Source of the DNA: Choristoneura fumiferana
Taxonomy: Eukaryota > Arthropoda > Insecta > Lepidoptera > Tortricidae
Assembly (NCBI RefSeq): GCF_025370935.1
Contig: NC_133478.1
Location: 2,150,461-2,214,460 of the forward strand
Direction of reading: 5' to 3'
DNA: 64,000 nt
Positions within the stretch are counted from its first letter, which is position 1; the number at the start of each line of letters is the position of its first letter. The notes under the pieces are model-generated. The model was not told the DNA's origin and searched no databases. It worked only from the letters and a program-made list of their open reading frames with translations. Shown here piece after piece: positions 11,286-23,855 of this stretch. Both the position numbers and the translations under genes were made by a program.

Positions 11286-12109
11286 GTACCAGAATAGTGA
11301 TAAACGAAACCTTATTTCCACGGACTTATTTTTACGGAAGACCAGCGTCGGCCGCAAGGTTGACATCATGCTGAGTTGGGACCATTTCGTGACAAAATTT
11401 ATTTCCTTTTTTCTTTTTCTTTTATTTGTAAAAAAATGTCACGAATAAATGTTTTTCTTTCTTTCTTTTCTTTTATTTATATTACTCAGCAGCACAAAAT
11501 TTGACCCACTCTACATACAAAATTACCTATTACTGCATACATTTGAAGACTAGATTCTCTGCCGCTCAGTATAGCCTCACTGTCCGTCTGTTTGTCACGG
11601 CTGTACCTACCATCAGCCAAATAAATGGTCTACCAATTTTTAAACAAGTTCCTATCAAATTAATATGTCGCTAAAGTCGAACTTTCAAGTTGACAGACAC
11701 GTCTTTTGGCATTATTGTTTTATGACATGCAAACGATTATCAACTCTAGGGTGGCAGACCACATATTTGGCTGATGGTACCTCTATTTCGAGAACTGTAA
11801 TAGACAAAACAGCTAAGTAACTAAAATTTATAAATATCAGTATTTCTATTATATCTATCTAATAGGAGATATTAAAATTAAATTCAAATAAAAAATAAGA
11901 GGGGTGCCAGCCAATAAAAAATGATCCCATAGTATTTTGCTTAGAAGCAAATTTTTGCTGACACTATAATTATGGATACAACCGTAGCGTATTAGAGTAC
12001 GATGTGCCAAAGGAAACTTTCGAAAATTGTGGAATTTTTCATATAGGCAAATTTCGGAAACTTCTCACAATTTTGTATGGAGATTGAAACTTTCCGTTTC
12101 TTTAATTTA

Positions 12110-12235
12110 GGGGCTGTTTCACCATCCGTTGATTAGTGTTAACTGATATGTGTTAGTATTATTTTATTTGTTTTGTTCGAATAGACGGAGACGGCATCAC
12201 ATTTAACCGTCAGTTAACACTAATCAATGGATGGT
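12110..12235. mobile_element. PIF/Harbinger-like MITE, truncated second copy
   Basis: It has the same start (GGGGCTGTTTCACCATCCGT) and the same inner sequence (CGGAGACGGCATCACATTTA) as the element at 8755-8895. The right end stops after CAATGGATGGT, so the terminal GAAACAGCCCC is missing. The left flank is TTA. Confidence 0.8.
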
Positions 12236-12782
12236 AAAAATGTATATTTCTTTTGAAAATTTCTACAAATTTCCGAGAACTTTACCAAATTTTTGGAAAC
12301 GTTTCGCAACTTGCACATCTGTAATTTTGACGTACCTACCTGAAATTTGTATTGAACTATCAGTGCGCGAGTCCGACTCGCACTTGGGCGACCACCCCAC
12401 GCCACTATTGGCGTATTTAAGCTATTACGATTTTCGCCTTTCAAACGCATTGCGTTTATCGCATAAAACAACCGAGCGCTTTAAGATGTCCACATTTTTA
12501 ATAGCCTGGTCATTCTACAGTTTTTTTGGAAATAATTCGATATAAGGCTATTTTTTTGTGTACGGCTTTTACGTGTAATTTTAAAAACCTATATTTTCTA
12601 ATCCACCAAAATTTGGTTCCGGAAGATGGTAAAAGAAATTGTTCCTTAAAATACTAGGGTGTTTTTTTTTGAGCAAAAATTTTATCAGTAAATTTACTGT
12701 CAAAATATGTTTGAATAATTCAGTTTTTAGACCCGTAAGCCGAATCCACCAATATATCTAACAGGAAATAAAGAAAAAAATA

Positions 12783-12905
12783 CAATACAATACAAATATT
12801 CTTTATTGATCACCAAAAGCAGTAGGTACAGTACAGCCATTACAAAAATAAAAAAATCAGGTAGTCAATAGGCGGTCTTATCGCTAAAAAGCGATCACCA
12901 CCACT
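12783..12905 (-). repeat. LINE/SINE 3' tail, reverse orientation
   Basis: On the minus strand this reads GCGATAAGACCGCCTATTGA and ends with an AATAAAGAATATTTGTATTG type tail. Two further reverse-orientation copies lie at 23735-23855 and 43774-43880. It is a transcribed-tail fragment, not a gene. Confidence 0.65.
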
Positions 12906-13479
12906 TAAGTAAAATAAAATAAGATTTTTTAAGTCACATATTATCATTTAAAATCCAACAATAGATATGATTGGAAATTACGTATTTTGTTAAACCGATA
13001 TAAAATTAGCAGCAAAAATAAGTACAAAAAGTCTCAAGGCACGTTAAAGACATACCTAAACCTTAACTATACTTACCATTTATGCCAGTAACTAGTAACT
13101 AATTTTTAATTTCTACTTTTCAAAATATGAAGCCTTTTTTAAGTTCCTTTAAAAAAAATAAGTGGATTTTACATGTGTCACAAAGAACATAAATTATGAA
13201 ATAAATGGTCTTATAGCAATTTCGCCTGATTTTTACAAAATTATTAGTTTTTTTTTTTATTTTACTGTCGCGGTGATAAATTTTGGTGGATTATTGAAGA
13301 ATATATTCGCAAATTACTTACCTGACCTAATTTTTAATGCAAAAAAAATTGCTTATTTGAATAAATGTTGATTTTACTTAGAGCGAAGGTGTTAGGTGAC
13401 TGGGGTTATAAGCTTCGGTTGAAAAACCCCAAAATTGAAATTTCAAAATTCAATTAAGAAATTAGTTCATCCGTAAAGA

Positions 13480-13562
13480 TCGATACAGACAGACTTGTCG
13501 ACAAATAGACATTGACGTCAAACTTATAACACCCCTCTTTTCGCGTCGGGGGTCAAAAACCG
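13480..13562 (-). repeat. Second copy of the CCCCCGACGC dispersed repeat
   Basis: GACAGACTTGTCGACAAATA, then a GACGTCAAACTTATAACACC stretch and CGCGTCGGGGGTCAAAA, match the right end of the repeat at 10484-10692. The remaining DNA between 12906 and 14190 shows no gene. Confidence 0.55.
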
Positions 13563-14194
13563 TTATAATCTTATTAAAATGTATAAGCACAAACGCCTTG
13601 CTATTCTAACGAAGTTGAAAGGACTAGCGCACTCCATCGCTGACCTAGGACCTAGACGTCTGGGGGGGCTACTACTCACTCTCTTATTAAATAAATAATA
13701 TTAGCGTCAGCGGGACAGCAGATATGAATTTCGAATTTTGCACTTCTTAGTATAGGGTCTGGATTGTGTGGCACTTAAATTCAGGATCCTGCCGACTTAA
13801 TCTCATTTTACGTGCGTTGCTGCTGCAGACAAATAAGGCTTATTTGTCTGCAGCAAATTCTTTATTTAATATTTCTATTTATGGCTTATTTAATAAGCTG
13901 TTATAGTTATAGCTTAATTTGTTTCTTTACGTAGATATGATGGATAACTTGAAACACTTACGCCTTCCAGACATCTTGATAGGGTATTGCTATTAAAAAC
14001 AAATATATTATTCACTTCTGATGCTCGTAAACGTCGTATTTATGCTGGATCTAGGCGGAATAACATGACTTTTTATGCGTAAAATCTTCCTCTAACACCA
14101 AGACAATCAGGTACCAACAAAAAAGTTCATGTACTTATATTTTTTATAATTCATATTAATAAATCAAGATTAATAAACAATACAAGAGCATGCT

Positions 14195-14250
14195 CTCGAT
14201 AGGGACGAATGGCGGAAAAAAGGGGAGGCCTTTGCCCAGCAGTGGGACAC
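14195..14250 (+). pseudogene. RTE-type LINE ORF, last codons only
   Basis: Read in frame, this gives DRDEWRKKGEAFAQQWDT and a stop. That is the typical C-terminal end of RTE-clade reverse transcriptase ORFs (W-(R/K)...EA(F/Y)xQQWD). Nothing of the RT domain is left upstream. Confidence 0.7.
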
Positions 14251-14814
14251 TTAACAGACTAAGAAAGAAAAATAGCAATGCATGAAAAGTGAACTATTTT
14301 GTTTCTACTGTAGAATAGGTATCTAAAGCGTTTCTGTTGATTAATCTTTCATCTCCCAGGACAACAGGATAAAAGGAATTTGGGCACAAATTTGTGCCTC
14401 TGGGAGAGGACAGGTTAATGACAAACATTCCTCGCAACATCCTCGCACATCTCTGGTGGAAACGCAGCCTTAATCTGTGCCGCATGCACAGGCTTCGTTC
14501 GTTCAGTCTTAATTACAAAACTTCTGGTTAACTAAGAATCCTCGCCTTTGCGATTCCTTGGTGTAATTAATCAGGACCGGTCTGGCGCAGCGCCATACTC
14601 AACTCAACAGACCATAAATAATAATAGCTCAACGTATTTGGACCAAAAAATAACTGGCCAAGTGCGATTCGACATCGGACACTATGGGTTCCGCGCCACC
14701 GTACAATTGTCATTGAGTAGAAAACATTGGAAAAAAAAGGTTTTATACCGGCCACAATTCACTCCACCCAATCAATTCCACTCCGATAATTTCAACTGAG
14801 TGAAGGCTTATTCC

Positions 14815-15410
14815 TTTTATCCACCCTAAGGTGGATATACTCGGAAACGCGTGTCCGTCCGTCTATCCACCCTGAACGGGGTGGATAATCGGAATTATAA
14901 TGTGAATTCCGATTATCCACCCATAATAACACATAATCCCGATGGCGCACTGTTGCGTGAGGTTTTTAAGTATGGCTTTCAAAGTCTGTTATTACGGGCG
15001 TGAAAACAAAGTTTAGATTAAAATCATATTTAATACACCTTAAAACCGTACCATAAATATATCGAGCATGCAACAGTGTTGCATAGTCCCCGTTTTGTTC
15101 GGAAAAAAGGGAGGACAAAGGTTTCTGAAAGACAAAACTGTCTCAAAACACAGACATTCATTGCCCCGGAACGCATATTTGCCATAATTAATTTCAGATA
15201 TTGCAAAATATTCACAAAATTATTCTAATTTTAAATAAACCCGCGTAGCTCACCCAAAAACTATGAGATTTGACATTTCAGAGACCTCACGCTACAGTAG
15301 CGCCTCTAGTGGCGAATTCATACGCGATAGCCCTCATTATTGTGTGAATTCCGATTATCCACTCATAATAACACATAATAATCCCGATTGTCCACCCTGA
15401 ACGGAACCTT
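14815..15410. repeat. Repeat cluster with a perfect 16-bp hairpin
   Basis: A module reading GTGAATTCCGATTATCCAC followed by CATAATAACACATAAT occurs at 14902-14942 and 15343-15387. TCCACCCTGAACGG occurs beside both. At 14881-14920, GTGGATAATCGGAATT and AATTCCGATTATCCAC form perfect arms around 8 nt. The spacing suggests the remains of one element or two nested copies. No ORF is supported. Confidence 0.55.
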
Positions 15411-15639
15411 GTCCAACAACAAAGATTATCTGACTTTTTATCACCTTTACCACAAGGTTTTGTATATATTTAAACACAATATTACTTCTTTTTTGGGTTG
15501 AAATAGCGCCAGGAAATATATACTTACCTAAATATATATTTTTTTATAAGTGGACAACTGTTTGACAAATAGTCGTAAGTACGACACAAAACGGTAGAAA
15601 TTATACATGAGGATTGCACTTCGTAACTGTCACATTTTT

Positions 15640-15809
15640 AACTTAAAAATGCTTGAACATGGCAAATTTCTTATTTAAAGTTTTAGTTCCGTTTTTCTGA
15701 TTTATATCGTAGTCTATTACGATTCCTAAGATAGTGTCCCTCCCATACATAACAGGCAGAAGACGCTAGTTATTAGGTCCCATTGACGCCTTTTGGCTAC
15801 GGAACCCTA
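15640..15809. repeat. Fragment of GGCTACGGAACCC repeat family
   Basis: It ends in TTTTGGCTACGGAACCCTAA, the same inverted terminus as the large copy at 60012-60591. The left part is diverged or missing. Confidence 0.5.
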
Positions 15810-18229
15810 AAAACTAGAATCTAGCGATATCATATATCTGATTTCCTTTGTATGTGTAAGTATATAATTGTATTTACTTACATTGCCAAGCATTAGATAC
15901 TATATATTTTCGTAGATGTCGGTGTCAGTGTCTACATGATATATTTCCCATATTAAAACGTTACTTCCTTATTATTAAGATGTTACCACTATAAATCCAC
16001 AAGAACTTCCAATTTATGATTCCCTATTTTTCTATGAAACCTTTTAGGTGTGTTAGCCAAGCACAAGATATATTATTACATACAAATACCTAGTTTATTG
16101 ATCTATCGCGTGGGATGTAAACTATTAACTGCTATTATTGATGAGGTCTCCATTAAGCGTATCTAAAATCGTACCTACAGTCGGTGAAAACTTGTTTGTT
16201 AGACGTCCTATAGCATGCCCATTTAGGTTAATCCAACTGAATGCACTTCAAATGGGTCAATACAGGGTCATTGCCATTGGTCGCTATCTACCTTTTTTTT
16301 ATTAACTGCCAGTGAAGCGTCGAATATATCGTGTTATATCTCAATTACTATCTAAATTACGGTTATTGTTTCACATTTCTGGACTCTGACCCCTCTGATA
16401 CCGCTGTCACTTGCTCGTAGAAAAATATTTGAAAGTACTTGCTGAGCCTTGTAGAAATAGCTCAACAGTAGAACTCCCTCACGTCAGCGTCTTAACGCAC
16501 ATGGCGTCAACGCAGGTTTCGCCCAACGACGTCCTGAAGTCACTATAGCGTCCTCCGGAGTTCAGCGTCTTAACCGAAAAAGAACCCACTGTCGTCGCAA
16601 TAATGTTGGCCTTGGCGTTGAGTTGAAGCTGCGTGAGCGTTAACAAAACGCTGACTCTTAAAAGACGCAGCAGACGTTGCGCAAGCGTCCTGTTGACGGC
16701 GCGGGCGCTGACAAGATAATGCTCAAAGAGTAGTGTGACTCATAGGGTCGCTACAGACGACGTACTGCATTTGCCAACCGCTCATATATAATATAATATA
16801 AATTACAATAGCAGCTTGCGCGCAGTTTGCATGCAGTCGTGCCGACTGCAATGGTAAATTTATGAACAATGGGCATTGCAGTTACGTTGCGGTTGGAAAG
16901 CAGTCTGTCTGTAATGTAGGTACTTAGGCTCCTAACGACAGGTTTCAATCGATCCAATGTTAGCGGCGGTGAAATATTTATCTATATACCTCGACTACTT
17001 GTGGCTGCGGAGCGGCGAGCGTGTTCTCTGTTCATTGCGCGTCTGAGACGCTTGCCGCCGCTCAGAGCAGCGGTCACCTGGCAGAGCACGCAATGAACAG
17101 AAAACGCTGGACGCGGGTGTCTGTTGTTATTTAGTTACCCGCAGCATATTACCAATAGAAGTGACTTAGATGTTTAGTAAAAAAAAAGGAAGATAATAAA
17201 TAGTAATATTTTTTTAAATCTAGACGTGTCTCCATAGTGTATCAAAGGGCAGATAAGTCAGTCTCAAAGCTGATTGTAATTCCTCAACAAGATCTGCTTA
17301 GTATTCTAGATGGCCCAGTACCTACTGCTAGTCAGGCCATCCCTTAGCGAGTAAGATTAATAGCGGTAGCCGTAACTGTACATTTGGTCATTGTGATATC
17401 CCCGGCGCGCCCGGGTGTAGTTAAGTGGTTGAAAACCTAAATTATTAGTCTTATTGGACTTGACAGGTGTTTATACATTCAGCGGCATTCCGCTTCGAAA
17501 TTGCTTTGTTAAAAAACCAGTGGAACGCAGTTCGGATTTCGCTAGGCTAAGAAAAACCAATTTCTCTATAAGATGAAGCGTATTTTTATGAGTATTGAAC
17601 GGATTTGTGTGATAAAAATATTACTGCCGATATTTATCCTCGAGCTTACGAGTTACGATACTGTTTTCTTCCCTCCTGACTGAAGAGAGAAAAATAACAG
17701 AACATCACAAGTAGGTATATTTTTATGACACATCCGTTATAACTATATAAGTTCATAAGAGCACATTTTATACTATATTTAAGTATTTTTACACTGCACT
17801 GATATAATATTTTAATGATATCCAGTATTGAATAAATTGTTCCTTTTATACATTTGTCATGTTATTTATTTTTTCCTGTTGAATATCTCCCTAACAAAAA
17901 GTAAATTTGAATAATTTTGTCGCTTGCAACTGTGATTATGTACATACTTATCACCTCGACGCCTACATATCGCTACCTACGTATGTACTTACATATAAAT
18001 GTATGTATGTTTATTACATACATATTTACCTACTCGTACGTACATAAGTATCCCGTTGTTGGGAATTTTTTATTATAATTACAGAGTACCTATTTAATTA
18101 CGTTTAGATGACTGTTTTAGGATTTTGTAGCATCAAACAAATTTCATCGTCTTGTGATGACTGAATCAAAACTATACTTAGTTACTATAGTTACTTACAA
18201 TTTTAATAAAATAATATTTTATGAGAAAC
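15810..18229. other. Intergenic DNA with two GC-rich palindromic patches
   Basis: No gene was found. At about 16480-16720 there is a GC-richer stretch full of CAGCGTCTTAACG-like words that resembles the interior of the MITE at 1540. At 17019-17107 TGTTCATTGCG and CGCAATGAACA form an inverted repeat. About 17980-18055 is a low-complexity TACATA-type run. Confidence 0.4.
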
Positions 18230-18318
18230 CCTTAGTTAGCAGGCGCGGGCCAATTTTAAAATACACGGTCGTGTCGTGCGCGGGGTTCACACAGTGGTAT
18301 GACCTCACGGGAATACAA

Positions 18319-19734
18319 ATGTTTTCCGACGCCATTGACGATTCTCTTTTTTCTTCATCACAATCAGATAATAATGGGGCTATTAATAATAATAGGAAAC
18401 GAATGGCGTCGATTATTTTTTCCAGTCCCAGAAAAACAAAAAATCCAGGAGATAGCTATCAAAATTTATATGTATCCCCTGAGTATGATCCAGATGACCC
18501 CCAATTGAAATATCGGGAAACTGATAAGGGTCCTTTCTTGATCCATATTAGTAAGATGGAACCGGAATTGTCATCAGGCCTGTCCTTACAGGTTTTAAAA
18601 GTGGCCCAATTACTTCACAAATATAAGGTTCAGGCTATTGTGGAAGGCTCGATTAAGTCAGTTGGTCGCAACAAAGTAGCTGTGAATTTTAAATCGGCTT
18701 TGGATGCCAATAATTTCCTTTCTGTTAGTTTTCTACCAGAAAACAAATTATCGGCTTCCATTCCTAGATATCATGTATCTCGCATGGGCGTGGTTAGAGA
18801 TATCCCCACGGAATGGTCTCTGGAAGAGTTGGTTGAAGGATTGCATTTTCCGACCGGTTTAGAATCAGAATTTAGTGGAAGAATCATTAAAGCCCGCCGT
18901 TTATCAAGAAAAGTTCACAGAGATGGTCAGCCTCCGGAATGGATTCCCTCAAAAACCGTTGTACTAACATTTCACTCCCAAATATTACCGGAAAGAATAT
19001 TCATCTATAACTCATCTATCCCGGTATACACTTACTCGCTCCCGTCGATTCAGTGCAGAAGATGTTGTAGGTTCGGTCACATTGCTGCAAAGTGTAGGTC
19101 CAAACCTATCTGCTATCGTTGTGCCCAACCTCATTCCGGTGAGTCATGTTCCATCTCTGACGATAATAGTAGTTGTGTTTTATGTCTCGGCCGCCATAAT
19201 GCTACAGATCAAACCTGCCCTGAACATTCCCGCCAGAAAGCTATTAAAGTGGTCATGTCTGAAGAAAATATTGGTTACATAGAGGCATCTCAACGTTTCC
19301 GTCCGGCTCGGATGTCCTACTCCGCTGCTGCTCAAAAAGTACCATCTCCTCCCCAAAGGTTAATCCCTTCTCTTCCTCCGATTCCCAATTACATCCATGT
19401 TGATGCTGGTTCCTCGGCGCAAAAATCTTACAGAAAAACTATTTATACCCAAAGAAAACCTCGCCGTCTACAGTCTCAAATGTATGATGTTCAAGCTCAC
19501 AAAGAAATTACTAGTACGCCCCGTTCATCGCTTCCTAATGGGTGCGCTCTGAATGATAATTTTAACGAGTCCCCTAACGACAATTTCTTAGACCATCTTA
19601 CTGGTTTATTAGTTAATCTAATTCACAAATTTAGTGACACACTACCGAACAACGTCCGATCTCAACTTCAATCAATAGTTCCCTTAATCACTAATAATGG
19701 ACATTCTGCAATGGAATGTTCAGAGCATTTCTAA
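18319..19734 (+). CDS. Retrotransposon ORF1, Gag-like nucleic-acid-binding protein
   Basis: It is 472 aa from the chosen ATG at 18319 (MFSDAIDDSLFSSS). The frame is open back to 18154, but that extension reads through what looks like element 5'UTR. The N-terminal two thirds resemble LINE Gag proteins. Three zinc knuckles follow near residues 240-290: CRRCCRFGHIAAKC (CX2CX4HX4C), CYRCAQPHSGESC and CVLCLGRHNATDQTC. The C-terminus is Ser/Pro-rich and basic. In this family ORF1 binds element RNA and forms the RNP. It overlaps the ORF2 ATG by 38 nt in another frame, so ORF2 would be made by reinitiation or frameshift. It is intact, unlike ORF2. Confidence 0.85.
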   Translation: MFSDAIDDSLFSSSQSDNNGAINNNRKRMASIIFSSPRKTKNPGDSYQNLYVSPEYDPDDPQLKYRETDKGPFLIHISKMEPELSSGLSLQVLKVAQLLHKYKVQAIVEGSIKSVGRNKVAVNFKSALDANNFLSVSFLPENKLSASIPRYHVSRMGVVRDIPTEWSLEELVEGLHFPTGLESEFSGRIIKARRLSRKVHRDGQPPEWIPSKTVVLTFHSQILPERIFIYNSSIPVYTYSLPSIQCRRCCRFGHIAAKCRSKPICYRCAQPHSGESCSISDDNSSCVLCLGRHNATDQTCPEHSRQKAIKVVMSEENIGYIEASQRFRPARMSYSAAAQKVPSPPQRLIPSLPPIPNYIHVDAGSSAQKSYRKTIYTQRKPRRLQSQMYDVQAHKEITSTPRSSLPNGCALNDNFNESPNDNFLDHLTGLLVNLIHKFSDTLPNNVRSQLQSIVPLITNNGHSAMECSEHF

Positions 19735-22700
19735 TAAAAAATCAGAACTCATCTTTTTACTAAACAAATATAAACCCATCGTTTCTGCCCTCTCGGAGAC
19801 ATGGTTAAAGCCAGGTCGTCGCTTCAGGGTTCCTGGCTTTGCTTGTTTCCGGGATGACAGAGATGATGGGTATGCTGGTTGTGCTCTCCTTATAAACAGA
19901 TCTTTTACGTATTCCGTTCTCTCTCTTCCCAATCATAGTCCTGGCTTAAATATAGTTGCTGCCAGATTACTTGACTTTTCTTTTATTTCTGTATATATTC
20001 CTCATCCAAACCTAAATCTACTAGTTGAATTTAAAACTATTTTATCCTCCATCCCTTCCCCTTTCATTATCTTAGGTGACTTCAACTGTAAAAACACTTT
20101 ATGGGGTTCAGCTTCGTTTGACCCAAATTCATATACGCTTCTAGACATTTTGGACGATTTAAATTTGTATGTTATAAATGACGGTTCTCCCACTAGGCGA
20201 GTATCTCCTATTCAAAACGCTAGTGCAGTAGACCTAACTATTGTTTCTGCAAATCTGGCTACTTCTTTTTCATGGAAAATTTTAAATCAATCATTTAGTA
20301 GCGATCATTTTCCTATACTTTCTTCGATCCAAAAATCCTTTCCTCCTCCCTTCATTACTCCCCTTTATTAAAATATAAAATTAATCAGGCTGACTGGGGT
20401 GAATTTTCTTCTAATTTAGATAAAAATATTAATACCCTTCCAGATATATATGATGATAATTTTGTTCATGTTTATGATAGTTTCGTTAAATGTCTTCTCG
20501 CTGCTGCAGATGCAGCAATTCCTTTAAAAAATTCTGCTCGTAATAAAATCCCTTCTCCTCCGTGGTGGGATTCAGAATGTACTAACATTGTTCGTGAGCG
20601 CAATTTGGCTGAAAATAGATATTCTGACAATCTTACCATGGATAACTATTTGTTATTCAAAAAATCCTCTGCAAAAGCGAAGAGACTGTTATCTAAAAAG
20701 AAAAAAGAGGGTTGGTCTAATTTTTGTAAATCTTTATCTCCCCGGACCCCGTCCACTTTAGTCTGGAAAAAATTCAAGGCATTTCGCCGGAGTTTAAGTG
20801 TCAATGATGCTATATCCAATGATACAGATCCGTGGCTAGCTGAATTTTTAGATAAACTCTCTCCTCCTTTTGTTCCCTCTGAGGACCTTTTTCCTCCAGT
20901 TCCCCCATCTCTTCCCTCTATGGATAGAATGAATGACTTATTCTCTTATGCGGAGCTGTTATGTGCCCTAGACCATTTAAAAGACTCTTCTCCTGGGATC
21001 GACGGGATCCCATATTCTTTCATTGTTTCATTGTGAAATCCTCGAAGTCTGCTAAACTAATCTTTTTAAAAATTATTAATCATATTTTTATAACTGGTAT
21101 AATTCCCTCCTCCTGGAAAACTCAAATCATTATCCCCATCTTAAAGCCTGGAAAGGATCCTAACGATCCTTCATCTTATCGCCCAATAGCTCTATCCTCA
21201 GTGTTAGCAAAAATATTGGAACATCTGATTAAAAATAGATTAGAATGGATCGTGGAAAACAGAAATATTCTAGCTAAGTCCCAGTTTGGTTTCCGTAAAG
21301 GAATGGGTACTTCTGATAGTCTCAGTATTTTAACATCTGATATACGTATTGCTTTTAGTAAAAATGAAAGTGTTGTGGCTGTGTTTTTGGACATTTCTGC
21401 TGCTTATGATAGTGTCAACCTATCCATTCTCAGACAGAAATTACTCCAGTTGGATATTCCAACTAGATTGGTTAATATCATCTGTAGCTTACTAATGTCT
21501 CGTTTGATTCGTGTACGCATTAATGGAAATTTACTTCCTCCAAGACTTGTGTGGAACGGGTTACCTCAAGGGTCGGTGTTAAGCCCATTACTGTATAGCC
21601 TTTATACTGTAGACCTGGAGCCTGCTGTATCCTGTTTCTGTAATATCTTACAATATGCAGATGATATTGTATTATATTGTAATAATTCCTCCCTTACTCA
21701 CTGTTCTAATAAATTAAATTTGGCTCTGTATTATCTAAATGATTGGCTTGATCTTCATGGTCTTTCATTGTCAATTCCTAAGTGCAATGCAGTTGTTTTC
21801 TCCAGGAAAAGAAATTTACCTGCTCTTAATCTATCTATCAATGACCAACAGATTTTAATCTTGGATAAAGTAAAATTTTTAGGGGTTCACTTAGATTCTA
21901 AACTTTCAGGGGTTTATCACTTGAATTATATTATTAATAAATGTGAGAAAAGTATAAACGTCCTTCGCTCTCTATCTGGTGTGAGATGGGGAGCTCATCC
22001 TTACACTCAAAAAATCCTTTATAACGCAATAGTTCGCAGTCATTTTGATTACGCCTGTTTTGTTTTAGAACCTTGTAGTAAACTGTCGTTGGCAAAACTG
22101 GATCGAATTCAGTCTAGGTGCCTGCGCATAATATCTGGTGCTATGAAGTCATCCCCTATAAATGCATTACAGGTTGAATGTGTTGATCCTCCTTTATTTC
22201 TTCGTCGTCAGTATTTAGCGGACAGGTTTTTTCTAAACATATCTCAATATCTTTCTCATCCATTGATGGCTAAATGTAAAAAATTGGCAGAACTCTCTTC
22301 TTCCTCTAGATATTGGGTGAATAAAGCTCTCCCTCCCCTTGTTAAATCTTATAAAAAGTATGCCCATATTCCTACATTTAAGTTGTGTAAAAACCCAATT
22401 TTTTGTTTTGATTACGACAGTTTAATTTTCCAACCAAATGTTATCTTTGATTTAGGAATTCATAAAAAATCTCCGAGTGCCAACTCGGAATTTCTTGAAA
22501 TTATGAATAGTAAATTTAAGAACTGGCTAAGAATATTCACGGACTCCTCAAAAATATCTAATGTTGATTTTGTAGGGTCAGCTGTTTGGATTCCCAAATT
22601 TAAAATTATTCTAAATTTTAAAAGCCCTCCTCATTGTTCAATTTTTTCTGGTGAAGCGGTGGCTTTATATGAAGCTGTATCTTACATTAAATCTCATAAC

Positions 22701-23392
22701 CTTAATAAAACTATAATCCTGTCTGATTCGTTAAGTTGTTTACAAGATTTGGTGGCTTTTCCTTTTCACTCTAGAGATAACTTTTATTTGACGCTAAAAA
22801 TCAAAGATGCTCTTCGTGATTGTCATCTAGCCAATCTTGAAGTTGTTATTGCGTGGATTCCGAGTCACTGTGGTATTGTGGATAATGAGATAGCTGATTT
22901 GTGTGCTAGACAAGCAATTCATCTAGGTTGTCTGACTACAATGAATGCTTTAGCCGTGACATTAAGGCCCTTGTGAAACCTCAAATGTTTGAAGTTTGGA
23001 ATGATTTGTGGCAATCATCTCGGCTAATTAAGGGAAGACATTTTGGAAACCTTCAATCATCTATTCCTACGAGACCATGGTTTTTTATTAATAGAGAATT
23101 TTCAAAGTTAAATACCTCCATCATTATTAGGTTAAGACTGGGTCATTTTTGTTCTCCTGTATTTTTAGCAAAGCTTCGAATAAGGGACAATGCCATCTGT
23201 GAATGTGGTTTGGCTGATGGAACTCTGGAGCATATGTTTTTAGAATGTACAAAAATATCTGTTCCTTTATATAGTATCCTCCCTCGTGATGTTATTCGTC
23301 CTATTAATATTAATTTTCTCCTAACTTTAGTGTTCTCTCCATTTTGTGAAATTTTAGACAAATTTTTGACTAAAAATAAAATAAAATTATAA
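19697..23392 (+). pseudogene. Retrotransposon ORF2 (EN-RT-RNase H), three frameshifts
   Basis: The coding signal runs through frames 2, 1, 3 and 2. 19697-20371 is an APE-type endonuclease (LQWNVQSI start, SETWL, GDFNCKNTLWG, SSDHFPI). About 20341-21036 is the pre-RT linker (WWDSEC, SSPGIDGIPYSF). About 20990-22976 is RT (SYRPIALSS, LDISAAYDSV, GLPQGSVLSPLLY, catalytic YADD) followed by RNase H (FTDSS, SGEAVAL, SDSLS, NEIAD), with all four acidic residues present. 22928-23392 is the tail, with a CECG...HMFLEC Cys/His motif. Breaks lie near 20340-20370, 20990-21036 and 22940-22976. Each is resolved by a single frame change with no other stops nearby, so the damage looks recent. As it stands, no full ORF2 protein can be made. 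Confidence 0.85.
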
Positions 23393-23734
23393 ATGTACTT
23401 TTTTTTTTTTTTTTTTTATGTTCATTCTTGTTTCAATGTTTTACTACCTGTAGTAAACTGTCATATCTTAGCTTACTGTATCTCATCATCTAATTATTTC
23501 ATGTATTTATTGTTTAGTTCAACCTAGTGTATCGTATCCTCATTTCAGATAGTAGCTGGTAGTTATCCCACCGAAAACTGGCTGATTATCAAACAAGTCG
23601 TCCACCTACCCACCGTGTCTCTGTCAACCTCGACACTGGCAGAATCATCAAAAAATTGATGGAGCCACTTTTCCTAAATTTGAATTGAAATGATGACAAA
23701 TGAGTTTGAATAGGGTAATGATGCCACCAATCGT

Positions 23735-23855
23735 TTAATAATACAAAACAATAACTCTTAATTGCACACCAACACATACACAGAGATTTTCCAAGGTAAG
23801 CAATAGGCGGCCTTATTGCTTCAGAGATATCTCTTCCAGGCAACCTTAACAATAG
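23735..23855 (-). repeat. LINE/SINE 3' tail, reverse orientation
   Basis: The segment has AATTGCACACCAACACATAC and AGCAATAGGCGGCCTTATTG, followed by a TCTCTTCCAGGCAACC box. It is a diverged copy of the family also seen at 12783-12905 and 43774-43880. Confidence 0.6.

Larger units (their letters stand above)
18230..23420 (+). mobile_element. Non-LTR retrotransposon with RNase H (I-group-like), nearly complete
   Basis: About 5.2 kb: a short 5'UTR, ORF1 (Gag-like, zinc knuckles), an overlapping ORF2 (endonuclease, reverse transcriptase, RNase H, Cys/His tail), then a T-run at 23399-23417. RNase H plus CCHC knuckles and an APE-type endonuclease point to the I group rather than RTE or CR1; a search would be needed to place the clade. 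The 5' edge is uncertain. The 3' edge may extend into the non-coding sequence after the T-run, since no clear target duplication was found. ORF1 is intact. ORF2 has three frameshifts, so the copy is young but not autonomous. Confidence 0.85.

Noticed and set aside
11390..11480. CTTT-rich stretch as a regulatory polypyrimidine tract
   Set aside because: Similar (TTTC)n tails after AATAAATG occur near 31775 and 44735, so this is a simple-repeat tail of a dispersed element.
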